NCBI GenBank assembly: GCA_002381125.1
Contig: DFUT01000031.1
Coordinates: forward strand, 1-59,829
Direction of reading: 5' to 3'
Length of the DNA stretch: 59,829 nt
DNA from: Bacteroidales bacterium UBA4179
GTDB taxonomy: Bacteria > Bacteroidota > Bacteroidia > Bacteroidales > Dysgonomonadaceae
Made by a program: the position numbers and the translations under genes. The notes beneath the pieces are model-generated. The model had not been told where the DNA came from. It searched no databases and worked only from the letters and a program-made list of their open reading frames with translations. Positions 6,570 to 14,760 of this stretch are shown here, piece by piece (positions within the stretch are counted from its first letter, which is position 1; every line of letters starts with the position of its first letter).

Positions 6570-7877
6570 ATGTCATCATTTATCATCGAAGGCGGACATC
6601 GCCTGAAAGGAGAAATCATCCCGCAGGGAGCGAAAAACGAGGCACTGCAAGTGATTTGCGCTACTTTATTGACAGAAGAAGAGGTAATCATCGAAAACAT
6701 CCCCGATATTCTCGACGTGAACAACCTCATCGGGTTGCTCATGGCAATGGGAGTGGAAGTACACAAACTAAACCGGGATACCTGGTCGTTCAAAGCCGCA
6801 AACATCAATCAGGAATACATACAAACAGAAGATTTTATCGATAAATGCGCCTCATTACGGGGGTCTATCATGATTATCGGCCCATTGCTCGCACGATTCG
6901 GCCGAGTTTCCATTCCCAAACCCGGTGGCGACAAAATAGGACGTCGACGGCTGGATACCCATTTCAATGCCATCCAAAAATTAGGGGCGAAACTGGATTT
7001 CGACGAGAAAAACCAACTCTTTTGCCTTTCGGCCGACCAACTGAAAGGTTGCTACATCCTGCTCGATGAAGCATCGGTAACAGGAACAGCCAACCTGCTC
7101 ATGGCGGCCGTGATGGCCGAAGGCGAAACCATTATCTACAACGCGGCCTGCGAACCTTATGTGGAACAACTCAGCAAAATGCTCGTCCGCATGGGTGCAC
7201 GCATCGAAGGCATCGGCTCGAACCGACTCACGGTGCAGGGAGTTTCGCGTCTCTCGGGATGCCGCCACAGGCTGCTGCCCGACATGATCGAGATTGGCAG
7301 TTTCATCGGCATGGCAGCCATGACGGCATCGGATATCACCATCAAAGACGTTTCGCTGCACAACCTGGGCATTATTCCCGAAAGTTTTCGCCGACTGGGC
7401 ATCATCGTGGAACAACAGGGCGACGATCTGTATATTCCTTCGCAGGAGAGTTATACCATCGAATCGTTTATCGATGGTTCCATTCTTACCATTTCCGACG
7501 CTCCCTGGCCGGGATTGACACCGGATTTGCTCAGCGTAATGCTGGTGGTGGCAACCAAAGCCGAGGGGTGTGTGCTCATCCATCAGAAAATGTTCGAAAG
7601 CCGCCTCTTTTTCGTGGATAAACTTATCGACATGGGCGCTCAGATTATTTTGTGCGACCCACATCGCGCAACCGTCATCGGACTGGGCAACAGATTCCGC
7701 CTGCGAGGAATGACCATGACTTCGCCCGATATCCGCGCAGGAATATCGCTGCTTATCGCAGCAATGAGTGCGGAAGGAAAAAGCATCATCCACAACATCG
7801 ATCAAATAGACCGAGGATACGAAAATATCGATATACGCTTAAATCGACTCGGTGCTTCCATCGAACGGGTAAACTGA
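6570..7877 (+). CDS. murA: UDP-N-acetylglucosamine 1-carboxyvinyltransferase MurA (Cys-to-Asp variant)
   Basis: 435 residues. It transfers enolpyruvate from PEP to UDP-GlcNAc, the first committed peptidoglycan step. The EPSP-synthase-like fold is recognised from 'GAKNEAL' near the N-terminus, and 'DIRAG' near the C-terminus. The catalytic-loop cysteine (C115 in E. coli) is replaced by aspartate: PKPGGDKIGRRRLDTH, D121 here. Enzymes with Asp at this site remain active but are not alkylated by fosfomycin. The ATG at 6570 was preferred over a TTG at 6543 that overlaps murB, because family similarity begins at FIIEGGHRLKG. Confidence 0.95.
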   Translation: MSSFIIEGGHRLKGEIIPQGAKNEALQVICATLLTEEEVIIENIPDILDVNNLIGLLMAMGVEVHKLNRDTWSFKAANINQEYIQTEDFIDKCASLRGSIMIIGPLLARFGRVSIPKPGGDKIGRRRLDTHFNAIQKLGAKLDFDEKNQLFCLSADQLKGCYILLDEASVTGTANLLMAAVMAEGETIIYNAACEPYVEQLSKMLVRMGARIEGIGSNRLTVQGVSRLSGCRHRLLPDMIEIGSFIGMAAMTASDITIKDVSLHNLGIIPESFRRLGIIVEQQGDDLYIPSQESYTIESFIDGSILTISDAPWPGLTPDLLSVMLVVATKAEGCVLIHQKMFESRLFFVDKLIDMGAQIILCDPHRATVIGLGNRFRLRGMTMTSPDIRAGISLLIAAMSAEGKSIIHNIDQIDRGYENIDIRLNRLGASIERVN

Positions 7878-7907
7878 AATAAATTTGCTTATTCTCTTCA
7901 TCTTTTG

Positions 7908-7915
7908 TTACTTTG
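7908..7915 (+). promoter_or_regulatory. Promoter for korAB
   Basis: TTACTTTG is close to TAnnTTTG. A -33 TTTG lies at 7884-7887, 20 bases upstream, the expected spacing. The untranslated leader to the ATG at 8009 is about 85 bases. Confidence 0.5.
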
Positions 7916-8008
7916 CGCTTCAATTGAAACAGACTGACAAAAAATCCTTTACTAACAAAAAACGATCGACAAAGCATTTTGCAAAAACGAATATTTCAAT
8001 AACTGAAC

Positions 8009-9916
8009 ATGACTGATAATACTATTGTAAATGAGCTGAAAGATGTAACCATACGCTTCTCGGGAGATTCCGGAGACGGTATGCAACTTTCGGGGACACT
8101 GTTTTCTACCTTATCGGCTATTCTGGGAAACGAAATTGCCACATTCCCCGATTACCCTGCCGAAATACGTGCACCAAAAGGCACACTGCAAGGTGTTTCG
8201 GGTTTTCAGGTGCGTATCGGTTCGCACGACGTATATAATGCCGGCGACAAAACCGATGTGCTCGTCGCCATGAATCCGGCAGCGCTGAAAGTAAATGCCG
8301 AAAATCTAAAAAAGCATTCCATCGTAATTTACGATAGCGACTCATTTCAGAAAAAAGATCTCGAAAAAGCCGGCTTCAAAACGGATAATCCATTTCAAGA
8401 ATTAAATCTGAATTCCGTTCAGGCAATTCCTGTAGCCATAACTTCCCTAACAAAATCAGCCTTGGAGGATATGGGAGTAGACAACAAAATCATGTTGCGA
8501 AGCAAAAACATGTTCGCACTGGGAATTGTTTGCTGGTTGTTCAACCGCCCCGCCGACATTGCCGAACGGCTGTTGAAGGAAAAATTCGGCAAAAAACCCC
8601 TGATATTCCAAGCCAATATCAAAGCATTTTTGGCGGGATACGATTATGGGAACAACACCCACCTCACGGCTTCCACCTACCGAATCGAAACGGTGAAGCA
8701 TGAAAAGGGTTTCTATATCGACGTAAACGGCAATTTGGCCACAGCTTACGGACTGATTGCCGCAGCAGAAAAAGCCGGCCTTCGACTTTTTCTCGGGTCC
8801 TATCCCATCACGCCGGCATCCGATATTCTGCACGAACTGGCAAAAAGAAAAGATTTTGGCGTGAAAGCCCTGCAGATGGAGGACGAAATTGCAGGCATCT
8901 GCACGGCAATAGGCGCAAGTTTTGCCGGTCATCTGGCAGCTACCTCGACCTCAGGTCCGGGACTGGCGCTGAAAAGCGAGGCGTTGAACCTGGCAGTTAT
9001 GCTGGAACTGCCCTTGGTGGTAATCGACGTGCAACGGGCAGGCCCCTCAACCGGGATGCCGACGAAAAGCGAGCAGACCGATCTTAACATGGCTTTGTAT
9101 GGACGCAATGGCGAAAGTCCGCTAGCCGTAATTGCAGCTTTTTCGCCAACCGACTGCTTCGATGCGGCTTTTTGGGCTTCCAAACTGGCCGTTGAACATA
9201 TGACGCCGGTGGCACTTCTGACCAACGGATACATTGCCAATGGTTCATCGGCATGGAAAATCCCGAACATGGACGATTACCCCACAATCGTCCCTCCTTA
9301 TGTACAGAAACATTTCGACGGCGATCCATCAACATGGAAACCTTACCTTCGCGACGAAAAAACGCTCGCACGATATTGGGCAATCCCGGGAACACCGGGC
9401 TACATGCACCGCATTGGGGGGCTGGAAAAGGATTATTATACCGGCAATATTTCGACCGACCCCGACAATCACAGGCTAATGGTGAAAACGCGACAGGAGA
9501 AAATCGATAAAATTGCCGATTTCATACCCAAACAGGAAGTTTGGGGCGATAAAAATGCGGACACACTTATTGTGGGTTGGGGAGGCTCGTATGGCCACTT
9601 GCTCGAAGCAGCGAAGAAAATAAGAAAAGCAGGGAAAAAAGTAGCCTTTACGCAATTTAAATTTATTGCCCCGCTACCCAAAAACACCGAAGAAATATTG
9701 CGCACGTACAAAAAAATCATTGTTGCAGAAGAAAATAACGGGCAATTTGCATCTTACCTGCAAGGAAAATTCGGAAATTTACCTCTACATCGCTTCAACC
9801 GCATAACGGGACAACCTTTCAGCATAGAAGAACTGGTGACAGAGTTTATTCAAATCATAGATAGAAAGACAATAGACAATGAAAACAAATCTTACGTATC
9901 GAAAACATACGCCTAA
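8009..9916 (+). CDS. korA: 2-oxoacid:ferredoxin oxidoreductase, fused gamma-alpha subunit (KorA type)
   Basis: 635 residues. The N-terminal ~200 residues are the gamma domain (FSGDSGDGMQLSG, then 'TFPDYPAEIRAPKGT'). The rest is the alpha domain ('SYPITPASDILHELA', 'ALQMEDEIAGICTAIGASFAG', 'ATSTSGPGLALKSEALN', 'RAGPSTGMPTKSEQTDL'). With KorB it oxidises 2-oxoglutarate, or a similar 2-oxoacid, to the acyl-CoA while reducing ferredoxin. In anaerobic Bacteroidales it can also run reductively. The fused gamma-alpha arrangement is the common Kor form. Its 3' end overlaps korB by 38 bp. Confidence 0.9.
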   Translation: MTDNTIVNELKDVTIRFSGDSGDGMQLSGTLFSTLSAILGNEIATFPDYPAEIRAPKGTLQGVSGFQVRIGSHDVYNAGDKTDVLVAMNPAALKVNAENLKKHSIVIYDSDSFQKKDLEKAGFKTDNPFQELNLNSVQAIPVAITSLTKSALEDMGVDNKIMLRSKNMFALGIVCWLFNRPADIAERLLKEKFGKKPLIFQANIKAFLAGYDYGNNTHLTASTYRIETVKHEKGFYIDVNGNLATAYGLIAAAEKAGLRLFLGSYPITPASDILHELAKRKDFGVKALQMEDEIAGICTAIGASFAGHLAATSTSGPGLALKSEALNLAVMLELPLVVIDVQRAGPSTGMPTKSEQTDLNMALYGRNGESPLAVIAAFSPTDCFDAAFWASKLAVEHMTPVALLTNGYIANGSSAWKIPNMDDYPTIVPPYVQKHFDGDPSTWKPYLRDEKTLARYWAIPGTPGYMHRIGGLEKDYYTGNISTDPDNHRLMVKTRQEKIDKIADFIPKQEVWGDKNADTLIVGWGGSYGHLLEAAKKIRKAGKKVAFTQFKFIAPLPKNTEEILRTYKKIIVAEENNGQFASYLQGKFGNLPLHRFNRITGQPFSIEELVTEFIQIIDRKTIDNENKSYVSKTYA

Positions 9917-10913
9917 AGATTATAAAAACGGAAGTGCGGTACGGTGGTGTCCGGGTTGTGGCGACCATGCCATCTTAAACTGCCTTCACAAAGCGTTGGC
10001 CGAACTGAACATCGAGCCACATGACATTGCCGTGATTTCGGGAATCGGTTGCTCTTCGCGACTACCCTACTACATGAATACCTATGGTCTGCATGGCGTT
10101 CACGGCCGAGCCGCAGCTATCGCTACCGGAACAAAGGTGGCCAATCCCAATCTGAGTGTGTGGGTAACAACGGGCGACGGCGACTCGCTTGCCATCGGAG
10201 GGAACCACTTCATTCATGCTATTCGAAGAAACGTGGATATCAACATTATCCTTTTCAACAATAAAATCTACGGATTGACCAAAGGGCAATATTCGCCCAC
10301 CTCGGAAAAAGGTTTCATTTCAAAATCTTCGCCTTATGGAACGGTGGAAGAGCCATTCAATCCGGCAGAACTGTGCTTCGGGGCACGCGGCACATTTTTT
10401 GGACGTGCTATCGATGTAGACCTCAATAACCTGACCGACCTGTTGGTGGCTTCGGCAAAACACAAAGGAACATCGGTAGTGGAAGTGTTGCAAAACTGTG
10501 TGATTTTCAACAACGGTATTCACGCCAAAATTACCGATAAAGCTTCCCGCCCCGAAAAAACGATTTTGCTCCAACACGGAAAAAAGATGCTGTTTGGAGT
10601 CAACAATGAAAAAGGAATCGCAATCGATGCAAACTTCCAATTGAAAGCGGTAACCATTGGACAAGACGGTTACACATTGGACGACGTGCTGGTTCACGAT
10701 GCCACCACAAAAGACAGTACGCTGCATCTGAAGCTGGCTCAAATGGGATACGAAAACGATCTGCCGGTTGCTCTTGGCGTAATTCGCGATGTGGAAGCTC
10801 CGACATTTGAAAACGAGTACGAAAAACAAATCGAAGAAGTACAAAAGAAAATGCCCGTAAAATCGTTTACCGATTTTTTAATGAGTTCGAAAAACATGTG
10901 GGAACTGAAATAA
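9879..10913 (+). CDS. korB: 2-oxoacid:ferredoxin oxidoreductase beta subunit (KorB type)
   Basis: 344 residues carrying the thiamine diphosphate site (TTGDGDSLAIGGNH, residues 97-110, closing with FNNKIYG) and four cysteines placed to hold one [4Fe-4S] cluster: C24 and C27 (RWCPGCGDH), C58 (SGIGCSS) and C207 (LQNCVIF). It decarboxylates the 2-oxoacid and passes electrons to ferredoxin. The overlap with korA is real, because there is no later Met before the conserved RWCPGCGD, so translation of the two is probably coupled. No separate ferredoxin-domain subunit (KorD) is encoded beside it. Confidence 0.92.
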   Translation: MKTNLTYRKHTPKDYKNGSAVRWCPGCGDHAILNCLHKALAELNIEPHDIAVISGIGCSSRLPYYMNTYGLHGVHGRAAAIATGTKVANPNLSVWVTTGDGDSLAIGGNHFIHAIRRNVDINIILFNNKIYGLTKGQYSPTSEKGFISKSSPYGTVEEPFNPAELCFGARGTFFGRAIDVDLNNLTDLLVASAKHKGTSVVEVLQNCVIFNNGIHAKITDKASRPEKTILLQHGKKMLFGVNNEKGIAIDANFQLKAVTIGQDGYTLDDVLVHDATTKDSTLHLKLAQMGYENDLPVALGVIRDVEAPTFENEYEKQIEEVQKKMPVKSFTDFLMSSKNMWELK

Positions 10914-10950
10914 AGGCGCACATTTCGAAAAACTTTTTCGGAACAACAAC

Positions 10951-11523
10951 ATGAATACAAAAATTCTCCCGGAAAGTTACGAGGAATACAAAAGAATCGA
11001 TTTCGCAAACAATAAAAAAGATGCAATCATTGTAAACGCATGTGCACTTATTATTGCAATAATTTTGATATTCCTGACAGACGTTCCTTTCAAAACCGTA
11101 ATTCCCAAAGGAGGATTTTTCCCTGTAATACTGAAAATCATGTTGCTCCTAATGGCTCTTTTCGCCTACATCGTTCTTCATGAAGGTGTTCACGGCATGG
11201 CTATTTGGCTGCTTACCAAAAGCCGACCGCATTTCGGATTCAAAAGCACATACGCCTATACGGGAAGCGATGGGTATTTCAACCGGATAAGCTATATCCT
11301 TATTGCACTTGCTCCAATGATAATTTTGGGAGCCCTTTTAACGGCCCTTCTTTTTTCGGTACCGATTGAATGGTATTGGTTTGTTTACATCTTGATCATT
11401 CTTAATTTTGCAGGATCAGCAGGCGATCTGTATGTAACAGGGTTGACCTTGCGTTTGCCAAAAGGGGCGTTGATTCACGACGAAGGAGTAACGATAACCG
11501 TATATGTCGAAAATCTTTTTTAA
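10951..11523 (+). CDS. DUF3267 membrane protein, putative zinc peptidase
   Basis: 190 residues with about four transmembrane helices. A zinc-binding HExxH motif lies at the end of the second helix (LHEGVHGMA: H77, E78, H81), followed by an 'AGDLYVTG' segment whose Asp is a plausible third ligand. This pattern is the DUF3267 family of predicted integral-membrane metallopeptidases. Biochemical function in the family is not established. It follows korB by 37 bp and ends directly against cmk (TAA then ATG with no gap), so it may be cotranscribed with cmk-ispH. Confidence 0.75.
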   Translation: MNTKILPESYEEYKRIDFANNKKDAIIVNACALIIAIILIFLTDVPFKTVIPKGGFFPVILKIMLLLMALFAYIVLHEGVHGMAIWLLTKSRPHFGFKSTYAYTGSDGYFNRISYILIALAPMIILGALLTALLFSVPIEWYWFVYILIILNFAGSAGDLYVTGLTLRLPKGALIHDEGVTITVYVENLF

Positions 11524-12231
11524 ATGAAAAAAATAAACATTGCCGTCGACGGACTTTCATCCTGCGGTAAAAGCACATTGGCCAAAGACCTGGCAAAAAA
11601 AATCGGGTATACCTATATCGATAGCGGAGCGATGTATCGAGCCGTTGCCTTATATGCCATGCGCAACGGTTGGGTGACGGAAAACGGCATCGACGAAGAA
11701 GCATTGAAAAAACATATTTCCGAAATCCGAATTACCTTCAAAACCAATGATCAGGGACAGCAGGAAACCTATCTAAACGGCGAAAACGTGGAAAAAGAAA
11801 TCCGCTCACTGGAAGTGGGAAATATTGCGAGCCGCATAAGCACACTCGATTTCGTACGTCAAGAAATGGTTCGCCAACAACAGGAAATGGGGAAAGAAAA
11901 AGGGATTGTCATGGATGGAAGAGATATAGGAACCGTGGTTTTCCCCGATGCGGAACTGAAAATATTCCTGACAGCCTCACCCGAAATACGCGCCCAACGT
12001 CGTTTCAACGAATTGAAAGAAAAAGGAGAAAAGATCACTTACGAGGAAGTTGTCGCCAATATAAAAGAGCGCGACGAGCGCGACAGTAACCGCCTGCAAA
12101 GCCCGGTGCGCAAAGCAGAAGATGCAATTGAGCTGGATAATTCGAATCTCACCATCGAAGAACAACTGCAATGGGCTCTCGATATGTTTAACAAGAAAAT
12201 ACAGCAAATCTGTCACTATGCTCAAAGTTGA
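11524..12231 (+). CDS. cmk: Cytidylate kinase
   Basis: 235 residues. It phosphorylates CMP/dCMP with ATP. The P-loop is GLSSCGKSTLAKDLA (residues 10-24). 'YIDSGAMYRAVALYA' binds the nucleotide, 'GRDIGTVVFPDAELKIFL' is the signature of the CMP-kinase core, and the lid contains 'RRFNELKEKGEKITYEEV'. Length and motifs are standard. The 3' end overlaps ispH by 14 bp. cmk followed by ispH is a recurrent Bacteroidales pair. Confidence 0.95.
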   Translation: MKKINIAVDGLSSCGKSTLAKDLAKKIGYTYIDSGAMYRAVALYAMRNGWVTENGIDEEALKKHISEIRITFKTNDQGQQETYLNGENVEKEIRSLEVGNIASRISTLDFVRQEMVRQQQEMGKEKGIVMDGRDIGTVVFPDAELKIFLTASPEIRAQRRFNELKEKGEKITYEEVVANIKERDERDSNRLQSPVRKAEDAIELDNSNLTIEEQLQWALDMFNKKIQQICHYAQS

Positions 12232-13084
12232 AATCGATCAGCAATCGGGATGCTGTTTTGGAGTGGAAAAAGCCATTGGAAAAGCAGAAGAAGAATTGCG
12301 CAAAGGCGGAACATTATACAGCTTGGGAGATATTGTCCATAACAATATAGAAACGGAACGCTTAGCCGAAATGGGATTAGTTACCATCGATCACGAAGCA
12401 TTAAAAAAATTAAAAAATGTGCGCGTTCTTTTCCGTGCTCATGGCGAACCACCGGAAACCTATCGGATTGCAGAGGAGAACAACATCGAAATCATCGACG
12501 CCACCTGTCCGGTAGTATTGCAACTTCAAAAACGAATCAAAAAAACATACTGCGACAAAACGAAAGAACGTACCCAAATTGTCATTTACGGGAAAAAAGG
12601 ACATGCCGAAGTAAACGGTTTATTGGGACAAACCGAAGGAACGGCAATCGTAATCGAAAAAAAGGAAGATCTCGACAAGCTGGATTTTTCGAAAGACATC
12701 AGTCTGTTTTCGCAAACCACAAGCCTACTCGAAGATTTCCAAGAAATTGTCAGCCTCATTCGGGAGAAAATGACCAATGACGCAATATTCGAATATCATG
12801 ATACGATCTGCCGTCAGGTTTCCAACCGCATCCCACATATCAAAACATTCGCAAAACAACACGATATCATCTTCTTTATTGCCGGAGAGAAAAGCTCCAA
12901 CGGAAAAGTACTTTTTGCCGAATGCAAAAAGAGCAATCCCAACTCCTATTTTATCCATTCTTCCAACGAATTGGATATGTCGCTGATAAAAGACAACTAC
13001 AGGGTGGGTATCTGTGGAGCAACATCTACTCCCAGATGGCAAATGGAAGCCCTGGCAAAAAAAATCATGGAATTAAAACCGTAA
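12218..13084 (+). CDS. ispH: 4-hydroxy-3-methylbut-2-enyl diphosphate reductase
   Basis: 288 residues from the ATG at 12218. The longer frame opening at 12122 lies wholly inside cmk and is not used. IspH is the last step of the MEP isoprenoid pathway and reduces HMBPP to IPP/DMAPP with a [4Fe-4S] centre. The three ligands are visible: the C12/C13 pair in QQSGCCFGVEKA, C97 in IDATCPVV and about C266 in GICGATSTPRWQME. Electrons presumably come from ferredoxin. Confidence 0.95.
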   Translation: MLKVEIDQQSGCCFGVEKAIGKAEEELRKGGTLYSLGDIVHNNIETERLAEMGLVTIDHEALKKLKNVRVLFRAHGEPPETYRIAEENNIEIIDATCPVVLQLQKRIKKTYCDKTKERTQIVIYGKKGHAEVNGLLGQTEGTAIVIEKKEDLDKLDFSKDISLFSQTTSLLEDFQEIVSLIREKMTNDAIFEYHDTICRQVSNRIPHIKTFAKQHDIIFFIAGEKSSNGKVLFAECKKSNPNSYFIHSSNELDMSLIKDNYRVGICGATSTPRWQMEALAKKIMELKP

Positions 13085-13091
13085 CAAGCTT

Positions 13092-13122
13092 TTTGTTGCC
13101 CCGTAAAAAAACTTTATCTTTG
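13092..13122 (+). promoter_or_regulatory. Promoter for pfkA
   Basis: A -33 TTTG (13092-13095) and a -7 TATCTTTG (13115-13122) are separated by 19 bases, the best-spaced protein-gene promoter in the window. The start codon lies 53 bases downstream of the -7 box. Confidence 0.7.
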
Positions 13123-13175
13123 CAACTCATTGTTTTAGGAAAAAGCATAACGGTATCCAAAAATAATTTTTCATT

Positions 13176-14159
13176 ATGGCATCAAAAATCAAATGTATCG
13201 GTGTTCTTACCTCAGGAGGCGACGCTCCGGGCATGAATGCGGCTATTCGCTCGGTGACCCGTGCCGCCATTTTCAACGGAATGCGAGTAAAAGGTATTTA
13301 CAAAGGCTTTAGAGGTCTTATAACGAAAGAAATAGCAGAATTTCAAACAGACAGCGTAAGCAACATCATTCAACGCGGTGGCACTATTCTGAAAACGGCA
13401 CGGTGCGACGAATTTAAGACGGCCAAAGGACGAGAAGTAGCCTACGAAACCATGACAAAGGAAGGGATAGACGCCCTTGTCGTGATCGGAGGAGACGGTT
13501 CACTCACCGGGGCCAATATTTTTGCCAAAGAATACAATATCCCCATCGTAGGAATGCCGGGAACCATCGATAACGACCTGAATGGCACGGATGTTACCAT
13601 TGGTTACGATACGGCATTGAATACGATTATGGATGCAGTGGATAAAATTCGCGATACGGCCACATCGCACGAACGTTTGTTTTTTATCGAAGTAATGGGA
13701 CGCGATTGCGGTTATCTGGCATTAAACAGTGCCATAGCTGCAGGAGCCGAAGCCGCCATTATTCCCGAAATCAGTATAGAAAAAGACCAGTTGGCCGAAC
13801 TTATCGAGCAGGGATTCAGAAAATCCAAAAACAGCAGCCTCGTACTCGTTACCGAAAGCGAAATAACGGGTGGTGCTTTAAAATTGGCCGAGCGCGTAAA
13901 AAACGAATATCCCCAATACGATGTGCGTGTATCTATCCTTGGTCACCTGCAACGTGGCGGCGCACCATCGGCACAAGACCGAATTCTGGCAAGCAGAATG
14001 GGTGTAGCGGCTATTCAGGCATTCCTCGAAGATCAACGAAACGTAATGATCGGCATTCGCGAAAACGAAATTGTTTATGTTCCCTTCCAACGTGCAATTA
14101 AAAAAGAACGCGAAATAAGCGAAGAATTACTGGAAGTGTTGCGTATCTCATCCATCTAA
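13176..14159 (+). CDS. pfkA: ATP-dependent 6-phosphofructokinase
   Basis: 327 residues. It phosphorylates fructose-6-phosphate in glycolysis. Motifs are LTSGGDAPGMNAAIR (11-25), the nucleotide site IGGDGSLTGA (104-113; Gly at 108 marks an ATP rather than a pyrophosphate enzyme) and PGTIDNDLNGTDVTIGYDTA with catalytic D132. 'HLQRGGAPSAQDRILASRMG' is near the C-terminus. Length is typical of bacterial group I PFK. Confidence 0.96.
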   Translation: MASKIKCIGVLTSGGDAPGMNAAIRSVTRAAIFNGMRVKGIYKGFRGLITKEIAEFQTDSVSNIIQRGGTILKTARCDEFKTAKGREVAYETMTKEGIDALVVIGGDGSLTGANIFAKEYNIPIVGMPGTIDNDLNGTDVTIGYDTALNTIMDAVDKIRDTATSHERLFFIEVMGRDCGYLALNSAIAAGAEAAIIPEISIEKDQLAELIEQGFRKSKNSSLVLVTESEITGGALKLAERVKNEYPQYDVRVSILGHLQRGGAPSAQDRILASRMGVAAIQAFLEDQRNVMIGIRENEIVYVPFQRAIKKEREISEELLEVLRISSI

Positions 14160-14202
14160 TCGAGTTGTTCTGAAAATTATTTTATCTTAAGATTTTAAAT
14201 TG

Positions 14203-14210
14203 TAACTTTG
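14203..14210 (+). promoter_or_regulatory. -7 promoter box for the methylmalonyl-CoA operon
   Basis: TAACTTTG, 34 bases before the ATG of the epimerase gene at 14245. Confidence 0.55.
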
Positions 14211-14244
14211 CGACGCTCTATACGGGCTAAAAAATTGCAATATA

Positions 14245-14652
14245 ATGGAAATTACACACATTGAACACATTGGAATTGCTGTTAAAAGCATTGAAGAACA
14301 ACTTCCTTACTACGAGGGTGTTCTTGGATTAAAATGCTACAACACAGAAACAGTAGAAGATCAAAAAGTGAAAACGGCATTCTTCAAGATCGGGCAGACA
14401 AAAATCGAATTACTGGAACCTACCGACGACGACAGCACCATCGCCAAATTCATTGAAAAAAGAGGAGAAGGTGTCCATCACATCGCATTTGCCACAAAAA
14501 ATTTGGAAGAATCGCTAAGAAAAATGGAAGCGAAAGGCATTCGCTTAATCGACAAGCATCCCAGACCGGGAGCAGAGGGGTTGAATATTGCTTTTTTGCA
14601 TCCAAAATCGACGGGTGGCGTGCTTACCGAACTTTGCGAACATCCGGAATAA
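14245..14652 (+). CDS. mce: Methylmalonyl-CoA epimerase
   Basis: 135 residues of the vicinal-oxygen-chelate/glyoxalase fold, in two beta-alpha-beta-beta-beta halves: 'EHIGIAVKSIEEQLPYYEGVLGLK' and 'GEGVHHIAFATKNLEESLRKM'. The metal-binding His residues are in EHIGIAV and GVHHIAF, with a late Glu in 'LTELCEHPE'. It interconverts R- and S-methylmalonyl-CoA and delivers substrate to the decarboxylase encoded next, in the succinate-to-propionate route. First gene of a seven-gene unit. Confidence 0.93.
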   Translation: MEITHIEHIGIAVKSIEEQLPYYEGVLGLKCYNTETVEDQKVKTAFFKIGQTKIELLEPTDDDSTIAKFIEKRGEGVHHIAFATKNLEESLRKMEAKGIRLIDKHPRPGAEGLNIAFLHPKSTGGVLTELCEHPE

Positions 14653-14760
14653 AAAATCTCCCAATACATAGAGAAATAAAAAATATTTTCGGATCTAGCA
14701 ACATGACTCCGGAAAATTATAGGTATATATCATTTATTTATCTCACAAAAACTATTTTAT

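Noticed and set aside
6981..7805. Minus-strand 274-codon open frame opposite murA
   Set aside because: Antisense shadow of murA; His/Asp/Gln-rich with no family features.
10926..10940. Hairpin CGAAAAA/TTTTTCG after korB as a terminator
   Set aside because: The loop would be a single base and there is no following T-run. Read-through into the DUF3267 gene is more likely.
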